Notes: generated from the letters alone by a model not told the origin. A DNA stretch of 8,779 nt from Candidatus Hydrogenedens terephthalaticus JGI OTU-1 (GCA_000493945.1 AWNW01000076.1:1-8779); one strand, 5' to 3'; positions 1-7,495 are shown, counted from the stretch's first letter. Numbers and translations are program-made.

Positions 1-174
1 ATGTTCTGGTATGGTTCCGATGCAGGTTGGGGATACTGGGACTATTGCCGAACCTCTTTGCAGACTTTCTGGATAAAATATCAGGGGACTTATTCTTTCT
101 TACTTACATTAGGGGTTGCCATAAGCACTTTGGTTATATTACTTACCCCATGGGCTAAATCTCATAAAATGTGA
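1..174 (+). CDS. C-terminal part of an unidentified membrane protein (5' end possibly outside window)
   Basis: Frame 1 is open from the first base to a TGA at 172-174, giving 57 residues. The first codon happens to be ATG, but nothing upstream is visible, so it may be an internal methionine of a longer gene. The stretch is rich in aromatic residues (four Trp in the first 24 residues), followed by one clear hydrophobic helix at about residues 31-49 (SFLLTLGVAISTLVILLT) and a short basic tail, TPWAKSHKM. A final transmembrane helix with a short positively charged tail is typical of polytopic transporters such as the major facilitator superfamily, but I cannot assign a family. It lies 148 bp upstream of the five-gene cluster on the same strand and is separated from it by a structured AT-rich region, so it is probably a different transcription unit. 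Confidence 0.55.
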   Translation: MFWYGSDAGWGYWDYCRTSLQTFWIKYQGTYSFLLTLGVAISTLVILLTPWAKSHKM

Positions 175-181
175 AAGTTAG

Positions 182-280
182 ATATAATAACGAGGACAAT
201 CGTGGACCTTTTTTGTGTATTATTTTGAAAAATAATTATACCTTGTTTTATCTTAATAGTATTGTCCTTCGTTATAATAT
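182..280. repeat. Long imperfect inverted repeat, arms 182-200 and 261-280
   Basis: The left arm ATATAATAACGAGGACAAT (182-200) pairs with the right arm ATTGTCCTTCGTTATAATAT (261-280). Eighteen of 19 positions are complementary, with one mismatch (A186/A276) and one bulged base (T269). The arms are separated by 60 bp. The same box therefore reads inward from each side, in the only sizeable gap upstream of the five-gene cluster. It could be a pair of regulator sites, a long-range RNA stem, or a remnant of a small repeat element. Base pairing is seen directly; the role is unknown. Confidence 0.7.
219..236. repeat. Perfect 8-bp AT palindrome nested in the larger inverted repeat
   Basis: ATTATTTT (219-226) and AAAATAAT (229-236) are exact reverse complements around a 2-base centre GA. 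The centre of this palindrome (227.5) lies within 3 bp of the centre of the surrounding 182-280 repeat (about 231), so the two dyads are nearly concentric. All arm bases are A or T and no T-run follows, so it is a poor intrinsic terminator. It looks more like a protein-binding dyad or an easily melted site. Confidence 0.5.
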
Positions 281-290
281 GAAATATTAG
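262..290 (+). promoter_or_regulatory. Candidate promoter of the five-gene cluster
   Basis: TTGTCC (262-267) is a 4/6 match to a sigma70 -35 box. It is 17 bp from TATTAG (285-290), a 4/6 match to a -10 box, which would put the RNA start near 297. A perfect TATAAT also occurs at 273-278 but has no recognisable -35 at the usual distance. Either way the promoter elements fall in or beside the right arm of the long inverted repeat, so a factor binding that arm would cover the promoter. The region is AT-rich enough for chance matches. Confidence 0.35.
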
Positions 291-322
291 TTGTATTTAA
301 ATGTGAAAGATGAGAGTTATTT

Positions 323-3300
323 ATGAGTAAGAAAGTATTTATCTCCCGTGGAATGGTTCAGGCAATATTTGTATTAGTCCTTATTGTAGCTATAGGGATA
401 GCGGTTGCATTTTTATTTGCCCCGCAGAAACCCGAAGCCCCTCCACGGTCAAATATTGCTTATGAGAATAAACCTGCGGAGCGTACGGATAGAAAACCCG
501 CAAAGCAATATGATGAAACCCTTCCTGATATATCTACTCCTCCCCCTGAGGCACAACCTAAAGTTCCCACACCACAAGAGCCTTCTGGGACACAAGAAAC
601 TGCAACACCACCTGTAATTGAGAGGAAAATATTTTATTGTTCTGTGAAAGTAATAGATGGGCAAAACAATCAGCCTTTACCGGGAGCCAAGGTTATATTA
701 GCATCAACATCGGTAAGAAGATACAGACCTTCATTGGGGGGTTTTTCAGTAACATCCGGGAGGACTACTGTCGAGCCTTATCAGATACGAGGACCTTTTG
801 GCACGAATGAAGAAGGTATTGCTGTGATTACACTTTTTGATGTTGATATAGAACAGTTTAAGAAAGAAAATCTTCGTGTTATTGCTAAATATGGGGATTA
901 TATTCAGGGGGAAGAACCTTTACCGGAACTTCAAGAAGAAGAAGCGAATGAGATTACAATAAAACTATACAAAGGGGGAACCATTGAAGGAAGAGTTGTT
1001 GAGGAAGGTTCAGGTAAAGGTGCCAGTGGAGTTAAAATTATTATTGATGAAGGGCTAAACCCTTTTAAGGAACAGGGGAAAACCACTCCATCAATACCTG
1101 CTGTAAGTGATGAAGATGGAAATTTTAAGTTAGAAGGACTTATCCCGGGCACTTACGGGATATTGATCTCTATAGAGGGTACGCCTTATTTACCTAACAA
1201 AAAAGAATTTCCCTATAAAAAAGTTACAATTGTATCTCCACAGGATGTTCAAAGAGGTGTAAATTTTAAAGTATTACCTGCGGGAATGATTTGGGGATAT
1301 ATATTAAACATGTCGGGCGAACCTGTTTCCGGTGCAGAAGTTTTATTAACTACCTCTCAAAGCATATTCTCACAGGCAGTAAGTGCATTACTAACGCAAG
1401 AAGCCCCTATATCCACAACTTCTGACAGTAATGGCTATTATGAAATGGGCGGTGTTCCTTTAAATCAGGAATGGCGTTTGTATGTAACCGGGGTAGGAGG
1501 ATATACGCCCCAATTGAGCGATGTATTTGCATTAACTCCATCGTATCGGGTAGTTCGTGTGGATGTTAATGTGTTTGACGGGACATCTGTTTCAGGATTT
1601 GTGCGAGATACCGCAGGGAATCCTATATCTCGAGCAGATATTATATGCATGCCCGAATACAGTGCTATCTTTTCACCACTTGACCAGCCCACAACTTTTA
1701 AGAATGTAACTACACAGGAAGATGGTTCTTATTATATTTCTGGACTTCCACAAGGAAGTTATCAAATTTTAGCATGGAAATCGGGATACAAAGTTCCCAT
1801 GTCAGGGTATAAATTTGCCAGCGATGGATATTCGAAAGTGACAGGTATTAACATTACTTTAGAACCTGTTGAAGCAGGAGAATTGTCTGTTTACGGAAAG
1901 GTAACAAATCCGCAGGGACAGCCTATAAGTGGTGCAGATGTCCGATTGGAAGGAATTACCACAGCAGGTTTTCAGTCTGTAGAAGAATCAACAAAGACGG
2001 ATAGTGCGGGAATGTATAGGATTGATGGGATAAGTATCGGATATTATGAATTGCGTGTTTCATATCCCGGGTATGTAACCCGAACATTGTATAGTGTTCG
2101 GTTTAATCAGCCTACCGATGTTATTTTGCAGACCTTCGGTGTGATTCGTGGGCAGGTTTTGGTAAAAGAAACGAATGCCCCTCTGGAAAAGCCTTTTACG
2201 ATTGAAGCGAAACCGGCACCATTTGGAGCAGAGGAAACAGGTGATATTACCTTTGCACAATACACGACAGAGACCACAGAATCTTCATTTACTAACCCGG
2301 AAGGTAGATTTGAACTCCAATTGGGTCCCGGTGCTTTTATATTGACGGCAAGTTCGGACGAATATGTAGATGGCAAAGCAGAAGCAATGGTTCGCGAAGG
2401 GGAAACGGTAGAAGTAAAGATATATGTATCCAAACAGGGTGCGGTTGTTGCGGGAAAAGTAAATATTCGTGGCGGAGGTAATCCTCAGGGAGCAAGAGTA
2501 TTCTTAATTCAATCCGAATCCGAAACAGAAGCCATGACCCGAGCCCTTTTCGCTGAAGAATCCTCCGGAGGAAAGATGCAGATTGTTGGTGAAGATGGTA
2601 TGTTCCGCTTTGAATCCGTATCGGAGGGAAATTATGTGGTTATAGCCCAACATGAAGGTTATGCTATGGGCAATAGTGGTTTGATTTCTTTGAGTGCAGG
2701 ACAACGCATGGAAAATATTACAATAACTTTGGGTTCGGGCGGTGGATTGGAAGGCCATGTATATATAGATGGAAAACTGGCTCCCAATGCCATGGTGATT
2801 ATTTTAGGTCCAGGGGGAACAAAAACGACCAATACCGATGCTAATGGTTATTATTATTTTGACGGGCTAACCGGTGGCGTGTATCAATTAGTTGCATCAC
2901 CAGTTGGCTCTGGAGATGCAGATGATATTAACATGAGTGGCTTGTTTGAGACAAGGGGTGTTCCTGTTGAAGTTAAAGAGGGACAGACAACCCGCTTCGA
3001 CTTCGGTAAAATGGGCGGTGTGCGAATTGAAGGACGGTGTAACCCATCACCGCCTATTGGTGGTATCGCTTTACTTCGGCCTCCATCCGGGCGACCTTTT
3101 GCCTTTGGACAGGTGGTAAATATGGATGAACTGGTCGGAAGTATGAGTGCGATGGTGAACCCCTTAGGTGGAAATTTTGTTTTCGAAGATGTCCCAACAG
3201 GGGAATGGCAGTTAGATATTTATTATGTCCAGTTTGGTCGTGGGGTTCGGTATGTGTATAGTACAGTCATTTCCGTAAAAGGAGAAGAGCCTGTAATGAA

Positions 3301-3325
3301 TATTGACTGTATGGTTCGGGTATAA
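323..3325 (+). CDS. Membrane-anchored protein with about nine carboxypeptidase-regulatory-like beta-sandwich repeats
   Basis: The product is 1000 residues. Residues 12-32 form one hydrophobic helix after a short basic N-terminus (MSKKVFISR). There is no convincing cleavage site, since Pro follows the only plausible Ala33, so I read it as an uncleaved anchor with the rest outside the cytoplasm. A Pro/Glu/Lys-rich linker spans about 34-100. Then come about nine repeats, starting near 101, 217, 319, 420, 517, 606, 706, 806 and 898. Most carry the pattern G-x-V...G-x-P-x-x-G-A-x-V...DG-x-Y-x-x-x-G-L-x-x-G-x-Y of the CarboxypepD_reg/CnaB-like fold, for example DEDGNFKLEGLIPGTYGI at 263. These folds bind or scaffold and are not enzymes. 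Only four Cys exist (106, 442, 906, 996). The last two lie in the first and last strands of repeat nine and could form a disulfide. ATG 323 follows a weak GATGAG Shine-Dalgarno; earlier ATGs at 301 and 310 run straight into stops. The ABC gene begins 25 bp downstream. The substrate or partner is unknown. Confidence 0.88.
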   Translation: MSKKVFISRGMVQAIFVLVLIVAIGIAVAFLFAPQKPEAPPRSNIAYENKPAERTDRKPAKQYDETLPDISTPPPEAQPKVPTPQEPSGTQETATPPVIERKIFYCSVKVIDGQNNQPLPGAKVILASTSVRRYRPSLGGFSVTSGRTTVEPYQIRGPFGTNEEGIAVITLFDVDIEQFKKENLRVIAKYGDYIQGEEPLPELQEEEANEITIKLYKGGTIEGRVVEEGSGKGASGVKIIIDEGLNPFKEQGKTTPSIPAVSDEDGNFKLEGLIPGTYGILISIEGTPYLPNKKEFPYKKVTIVSPQDVQRGVNFKVLPAGMIWGYILNMSGEPVSGAEVLLTTSQSIFSQAVSALLTQEAPISTTSDSNGYYEMGGVPLNQEWRLYVTGVGGYTPQLSDVFALTPSYRVVRVDVNVFDGTSVSGFVRDTAGNPISRADIICMPEYSAIFSPLDQPTTFKNVTTQEDGSYYISGLPQGSYQILAWKSGYKVPMSGYKFASDGYSKVTGINITLEPVEAGELSVYGKVTNPQGQPISGADVRLEGITTAGFQSVEESTKTDSAGMYRIDGISIGYYELRVSYPGYVTRTLYSVRFNQPTDVILQTFGVIRGQVLVKETNAPLEKPFTIEAKPAPFGAEETGDITFAQYTTETTESSFTNPEGRFELQLGPGAFILTASSDEYVDGKAEAMVREGETVEVKIYVSKQGAVVAGKVNIRGGGNPQGARVFLIQSESETEAMTRALFAEESSGGKMQIVGEDGMFRFESVSEGNYVVIAQHEGYAMGNSGLISLSAGQRMENITITLGSGGGLEGHVYIDGKLAPNAMVIILGPGGTKTTNTDANGYYYFDGLTGGVYQLVASPVGSGDADDINMSGLFETRGVPVEVKEGQTTRFDFGKMGGVRIEGRCNPSPPIGGIALLRPPSGRPFAFGQVVNMDELVGSMSAMVNPLGGNFVFEDVPTGEWQLDIYYVQFGRGVRYVYSTVISVKGEEPVMNIDCMVRV

Positions 3326-3337
3326 TACAGAAAAAAT

Positions 3338-3343
3338 GAGGTG
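3338..3343 (+). promoter_or_regulatory. Ribosome binding site that fixes a GTG start
   Basis: GAGGTG lies 7 bases before GTG 3351. The nearby ATG at 3336 runs into TAA within four codons, so the GTG is the only start that keeps the conserved N-terminal strand of the ATPase (MAFIEVENLTVSYG). Confidence 0.65.
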
Positions 3344-3350
3344 TTAAACA

Positions 3351-4274
3351 GTGGCTTTTATAGAGGTTGAAAATCTGACCGTCTCTTATGGCGAAACGGT
3401 TGCCATTAACGACATATCTTTCCAATTAGAACCGGGTGTTATTGGTCTCATCGGTCCAAACGGAGCAGGGAAAACCACACTCATACGCACTTTTTTAGGT
3501 TTTATTCGTCCTGTGCAAGGGAGGATTACAATTTCTGGTTTTTCACTGCCGAAAGAAATATTAAAAGTTCGTGCTATTGTAGGACACATGCCCGAACGGG
3601 AAGTAGTCAGTCCGAAAGTAACGGCGGTTAGTTTTTTAGTATATTGTGGCAGGTTGGTAGGAATGTCTTATGTTGATGCTTTAGAGCGGTCTCACGAAGT
3701 ATTAAATTATGTGGGATTGCAAGAAGCACGGTACCGCCCTATGCAAACTTATTCAACAGGAATGTTGCAACGGGTAAAATTGGCACAAGCCATTCTGCAT
3801 GACCCTAAAATTTTAATTTTGGACGAGCCTACCAATGGATTAGACCCGGATGGTAGATTGGAAATGCTTCAACTGATAAGAGAGATTTCCGAACAACGAG
3901 GTGTTACAACCATTTTATCTACACATTTATTACCCGATGTTCAAAATCTGTGTTCACAAATTGTTGTGTTAAAAAAGGGAAAACTGGTTTATTGTGGAGA
4001 CCTTCAATCCTTGATTGATAGTAAAGTAAATCACTATGAAGTCTCTGTTCAACCACCTATGGAAACTTTTAAGGAAGAGTTGAAAAAAACAGGGATAAAG
4101 TTTCAGGAGTTGCCCCAGGAAGTCTTATCCCTCCATTTACCGGAAAGTATTCAACAACAGGAAATATTCCGTTGTGCCCAGCGAGCAGGAACAATAATTC
4201 GTTCCTTTGTGCCTGCGGGTGGAAGTCTGGCGGAATTATTTCAGTCAAAACTTGATAAGGAAGAGGTAAGTTAA
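3351..4274 (+). CDS. ABC-2 transporter ATP-binding protein (first copy)
   Basis: This 307-residue cytoplasmic ATPase would power the adjacent membrane permease. The motifs are complete: Walker A GPNGAGKTT (35-43), signature YSTGMLQR (134-141), Walker B ILILDEP with Asp158/Glu159, D-loop GLDP (163-166), and switch His192 in STHLL. The Q-loop position reads MPE (80-82), so Glu replaces the usual Gln, which is common in the CcmA/NatA-like ABC-2 group. About 80 residues after the ATPase core form a C-terminal extension like the small domain seen in many ABC-2 ATPases. The gene starts with GTG and has a GAGGTG Shine-Dalgarno. It is 25 bp after the repeat-protein gene and 3 bp before the permease, so co-transcription is likely. 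The ABC-2 family exports drugs, lipids, polysaccharides or peptides; this sequence does not identify the substrate. Confidence 0.93.
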   Translation: MAFIEVENLTVSYGETVAINDISFQLEPGVIGLIGPNGAGKTTLIRTFLGFIRPVQGRITISGFSLPKEILKVRAIVGHMPEREVVSPKVTAVSFLVYCGRLVGMSYVDALERSHEVLNYVGLQEARYRPMQTYSTGMLQRVKLAQAILHDPKILILDEPTNGLDPDGRLEMLQLIREISEQRGVTTILSTHLLPDVQNLCSQIVVLKKGKLVYCGDLQSLIDSKVNHYEVSVQPPMETFKEELKKTGIKFQELPQEVLSLHLPESIQQQEIFRCAQRAGTIIRSFVPAGGSLAELFQSKLDKEEVS

Positions 4275-4277
4275 CGC

Positions 4278-5168
4278 ATGCCTGTATATTCATTTACTTA
4301 CAGACCCTTTGAGGGGAAGTATCTTCGTCATTTCCGCTGGTGGATTGTATTCCTTGAAGAGGTGCGATTATGGAATCGCTCGCGTATCTTCCAGATATTA
4401 TTCCTGTTGGGAATGTTGCAACCGCTGGCTCGTTTTCTTCAAATTCTTTCCTACAATTCCGCAATGCAGGACCCCAATCATCCTCTGGCTCCCCTTATTC
4501 GTTCTGTAACCTGGCTGAAAGTTAATGAAGAACTCTATTACAATCTTATCCGTTTGCAGGCACCTATTGTTTTGCTCCTTTTGCTTTATGTTGGAGCCGG
4601 AACCGTATGCACCGATAGGAAAAATCGTCTCTGGGACATATACTTTTCCAAGCCTATCCACTGGTATGATTATTTGGTAGGAAAATTATTATCTGTAATA
4701 TTCTGTGGACTTTCTTTGACCTTTGTCCCTGCTGTGATACTTATGTTTACGGATTATGTTACAAAAAAATCGTCAACTTGGACAGGTTTATTTTCTTATC
4801 TCCCGGTTATGGGAGATAGTCTTATGTTCTCTTTGGTATTGGTTGTCCCTTCTGCATTAGCCATCGTTGCTGCATCCAGTATTTTCCCCACAGAGAACAT
4901 AACCGTAATAAGTGTAATAACTATTCTAATAGCCAATACGACACTGGCAGGGCTTCTATCCAACTTTATGCGAGATGGAAATTATATGCAGATTTCGTTT
5001 CCAGTAGCCATATATTTCATGGGACAAAAAATTTTTAATGTAGACCGTAATATCTTTTTCCGAACGGCAGATGTAAGCGGCTTTAATATGTTTTTATATA
5101 TATTCTTTGTTTCGATGTTGTGTTTACTGATATGTATTTTCCAGGTTCGGAAAGCGGAAAGGGGTTAA
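4278..5168 (+). CDS. ABC-2 type permease (first copy)
   Basis: The product is a 296-residue polytopic membrane protein, presumably the channel half that pairs with the preceding ATPase. Hydrophobic segments are visible near residues 37-58, 92-110, 135-158, 182-202, 207-228 and 268-290, about six helices. The N-terminus has an aromatic/basic amphipathic stretch (YRPFEGKYLRHFRWW, 8-22) before helix one, as in many ABC-2 permeases. After helix two, the segment DRKNRLWDIYFSKPIHW (113-129), then YLVGK, matches the ABC-2 pattern of an acidic/charged loop, L-x-x-(K/R)-P and a GK at the head of the next helix. ATG is 3 bp after the ATPase stop; AAGGAAGAGG in the end of that gene serves as Shine-Dalgarno, implying translational coupling. 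Substrate unknown. Confidence 0.85.
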   Translation: MPVYSFTYRPFEGKYLRHFRWWIVFLEEVRLWNRSRIFQILFLLGMLQPLARFLQILSYNSAMQDPNHPLAPLIRSVTWLKVNEELYYNLIRLQAPIVLLLLLYVGAGTVCTDRKNRLWDIYFSKPIHWYDYLVGKLLSVIFCGLSLTFVPAVILMFTDYVTKKSSTWTGLFSYLPVMGDSLMFSLVLVVPSALAIVAASSIFPTENITVISVITILIANTTLAGLLSNFMRDGNYMQISFPVAIYFMGQKIFNVDRNIFFRTADVSGFNMFLYIFFVSMLCLLICIFQVRKAERG

Positions 5169-5171
5169 TTC

Positions 5172-6110
5172 ATGGATATACAAATTGAGACGCGGGAATT
5201 ATCCAAATGGTTTGGTGAGGTGGTAGCTTTAAATAATGTTTCCGTTCAGATTCCTTCCGGTGTTATCGGTTTATTAGGACCGAATGGTGCAGGTAAATCT
5301 ACATTCATTAAATTGGCGTTGGGTTTGTATCGTCCCAGTCGGGGAGAGATTCGTATTTTGGGTGAAAAGCCACGCAATAATTTTCACACACTACAGAAAG
5401 TAGGCTATTGTCCGGAAATGGACCACTTCGTGGAAGAGGTGAGTGGTTATGAATTTTTGTACTGGTTAGCACGATATTCCGGCTACAAGCCCAAAGTTGC
5501 AAAGAAACAAGTGGAGCGTGCCGTAGAACGGGTAAGTATGACAGAGCGTATGTATGATCCTATTGCCACTTATAGCAAAGGAATGAGACAGCGTATAAAA
5601 ATTGCTCAGGCACTCTTACATGACCCCGAAATTTTGTTTTTAGATGAACCCATGAATGGGCTTGACCCCACTGCTCGTGAAGAATTGTTTGAGTTAGTTA
5701 TTTCTCTTGGGAATGAAGGGAAAACGGTTATTTTCTCAAGCCATGTGTTACATGAAGTTGAACGCGTTACGGATACTGTAATTTTGATTTATAATGGAAG
5801 AGTCCTTGCCTTCGGAAAAATTCGAGAGATACGCGACCTCATCAAAAATCATCCTCGCACAATTGTTATCGAGACATTAGAACCGAAGAAGGTTTACCAG
5901 ATATTAAGTGTAGATGAGAATATCACTACGGTAAATTTTGACACACAATCCTTAACGGTGCATACATTAGACCCCATGCAAACATTTAAATATATCAATG
6001 AAGTGTTTTTGGATGAAAAAGTGCCGATATATAGTTTTCGCTGTGCGGATGAAGATTTACAATCTGTTTTCCAATACTTAATTTCAACTCATATCCCGCG
6101 AGGATTATAA
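5172..6110 (+). CDS. ABC-2 transporter ATP-binding protein (second copy)
   Basis: This 312-residue ATPase is a close paralogue of the first. It has Walker A GPNGAGKST (36-44), signature YSKGMRQR (134-141), Walker B ILFLDEP (154-160), D-loop GLDP (163-166), and switch His191 in FSSHVL. From the signature to the D-loop the two ATPases differ at only a few positions, and those motifs have identical residue numbers in both. The Q-loop again has Glu (CPE, 80-82). A C-terminal extension from about residue 227 is unlike that of the first copy. All catalytic residues are kept, so both copies should hydrolyse ATP. ATG is 3 bp after the permease stop, with GGAAAGGGG as Shine-Dalgarno overlapping that stop region. 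It could dimerise with itself or with the first ATPase. Confidence 0.93.
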   Translation: MDIQIETRELSKWFGEVVALNNVSVQIPSGVIGLLGPNGAGKSTFIKLALGLYRPSRGEIRILGEKPRNNFHTLQKVGYCPEMDHFVEEVSGYEFLYWLARYSGYKPKVAKKQVERAVERVSMTERMYDPIATYSKGMRQRIKIAQALLHDPEILFLDEPMNGLDPTAREELFELVISLGNEGKTVIFSSHVLHEVERVTDTVILIYNGRVLAFGKIREIRDLIKNHPRTIVIETLEPKKVYQILSVDENITTVNFDTQSLTVHTLDPMQTFKYINEVFLDEKVPIYSFRCADEDLQSVFQYLISTHIPRGL

Positions 6111-6115
6111 AACAA

Positions 6116-6967
6116 ATGGCGATATTGCGAATTAAAAACATAGGTAGTCTTTTTTTAGATATAAAAACATCCTTTCTCCATTCCTTGACCATTACACTGC
6201 GACGCGATCGCTTTTTATTAATGGCTGTAATATGTGTTCTTCCAGTGGTTATCCCCATCTTTGTAGCGTTATTTTCCCGAGCCATGTTTCGTGAAAGCGG
6301 TCTGGAAATCTTTATCCGTCTTTCGGAGCAAGTATATGTTCATACACTTACCCCGTTGCTGGCTCTATTTATCGGTTTGATTGGTATTCGCGAAGAGGTA
6401 GATTCCTTAACTATTGTATATCTACTTACGAGACCTGTATCCAAATTTGCGTGGATAATCGGTAGATTTCTTGCTTATATGCTTATTTCTACCTTTTTAT
6501 TGGGGGTAGGACTTTTCTCTACATTTTTTGCCTGTGTTGTTTTAGGAAGTATTTATGTAGATTTCATTGGTATAAGTATGTTATTGCAATACTTAGGTGT
6601 GGGAATTATGGGTTTGATGGGTTATGGTGCTATTAGTTTAATGTTGGGTTGTGCAACAAATTACCCGATCATTATTGGTGTTATATTATTCTTCGGTTGG
6701 GAAAAAATTGCAAATGTTATTCCCGGCATAGCAGATTTCTGGACGATACAAAAGTATTTAGATTCTATGTTCCCTGCCCTTGCTTCTCAACGATATAACC
6801 GTGCGGTAATGACAGTTATAGGTAGTTTTCAGAAAGAACTATTTTTTGTTAGTCCACAACGGGCTTTCATAACCCTTATCGTGCTAACGATTATCTTCCT
6901 CGTGTTGGCGATATGGTTTGTCCTATGGCGTGAATTTACAAAAGACCGTGTTGTGGGTACTCGATAA
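6116..6967 (+). CDS. ABC-2 type permease (second copy)
   Basis: The product is a 283-residue polytopic membrane protein. Hydrophobic segments lie near 33-55, 75-91, 112-144, 150-178, 181-198 and 249-271. The loop after helix two reads REEVDSLTIVYLLTRPVSK (92-110), then IIGR, the ABC-2 pattern of an acidic pair, L-L-x-R-P and a G-(K/R) at the next helix. Apart from this loop pattern I see no clear similarity to the first permease. ATG is 5 bp after the ATPase stop; GAGGA (6100-6104), inside the last ATPase codons, is the likely Shine-Dalgarno. This is the last gene of the cluster. Its stop is 8 bp from the stop of the convergent peroxiredoxin gene. The substrate is not evident. Confidence 0.84.
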   Translation: MAILRIKNIGSLFLDIKTSFLHSLTITLRRDRFLLMAVICVLPVVIPIFVALFSRAMFRESGLEIFIRLSEQVYVHTLTPLLALFIGLIGIREEVDSLTIVYLLTRPVSKFAWIIGRFLAYMLISTFLLGVGLFSTFFACVVLGSIYVDFIGISMLLQYLGVGIMGLMGYGAISLMLGCATNYPIIIGVILFFGWEKIANVIPGIADFWTIQKYLDSMFPALASQRYNRAVMTVIGSFQKELFFVSPQRAFITLIVLTIIFLVLAIWFVLWREFTKDRVVGTR

Positions 6968-6975
6968 AATTTGGT

Positions 6976-7452
6976 TTAGGGGATACTTGTCAATACTTCC
7001 TGAGCATGTCCTTCCGGTTTTACTTTTCTCCAGATTTTAATAATTTTTCCATCGGGACCAATTAGAAATGTGGAACGGATAATGCCGTATGTAATTTTTC
7101 CATACATATTTTTTTCACCCCAGGCACCGTATTTTTCAGCGATTTTGTGTCCTTCATCGGCAAGTAAATGGAAACTGAGATTATACTTGTCTGCAAAAGA
7201 GCAATGAGATTCTAAGGAATCAGGGCTGACCCCCAAAACGACAGCATTCTTTTTCTCAAATTCCGATGAGAAGTCACGAAATCCTTGCGCTTCTATTGTG
7301 CAACCCGGTGTGTCATCTTTTGGATAAAAATACAACACGACATATTTTCCACGAAGATCTGATAGTTGAATTTTTTCTCCACGATGACTTTTTAATGAGA
7401 ATTTTGGGGCAGAATCACCTTCTTTTATAGTATGGACTTTGGTGTCACTCAT
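6976..7452 (-). CDS. bcp: Thioredoxin-dependent peroxiredoxin, Bcp/PrxQ type
   Basis: This 158-residue cytoplasmic enzyme should reduce H2O2 and organic hydroperoxides using thioredoxin. The peroxidatic motif is PKDDTPGCT, with Pro44, Thr48 and Cys51; the conserved Arg is Arg126 in GIIRSTFLIGPDGKI. Length and order match the Bcp/PrxQ family. The resolving Cys found five residues after the catalytic one in E. coli Bcp is Gln56 here (CTIEAQGFRD). The only other Cys is Cys84 in helix three (ESHCSFADKY), near where the other PrxQ subclass carries its resolving Cys, so a Cys51-Cys84 disulfide is plausible. The start ATG has a strong AAGGAGA Shine-Dalgarno 7 bases upstream (minus strand, 7466-7460). 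The gene is convergent with the ABC cluster and divergent from the HDOD gene. Confidence 0.95.
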   Translation of the reverse strand: MSDTKVHTIKEGDSAPKFSLKSHRGEKIQLSDLRGKYVVLYFYPKDDTPGCTIEAQGFRDFSSEFEKKNAVVLGVSPDSLESHCSFADKYNLSFHLLADEGHKIAEKYGAWGEKNMYGKITYGIIRSTFLIGPDGKIIKIWRKVKPEGHAQEVLTSIP

Positions 7453-7495
7453 AATATTTTCTCCTTACATTTGACTATGTATTTAACAAGGTCTG

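Noticed and set aside
193..214. Terminator for the first gene, ending in TTTTTT (209-214)
   Set aside because: Only a 3-bp AGG/CCT stem can be drawn before the T-run.
2107..2433. Minus-strand open frame of 108 codons inside the repeat-protein gene
   Set aside because: It overlaps a well-supported coding frame, has no recognisable domain and no Shine-Dalgarno; it is a frame shadow. Other antisense open frames were rejected on the same grounds.
3303..3326. TTGACT and TATAAT at the end of the repeat-protein gene, as an internal promoter for the ABC genes
   Set aside because: The spacer is only 12 bp, too short for a sigma70 promoter; TATAAT arises from the stop-codon context.
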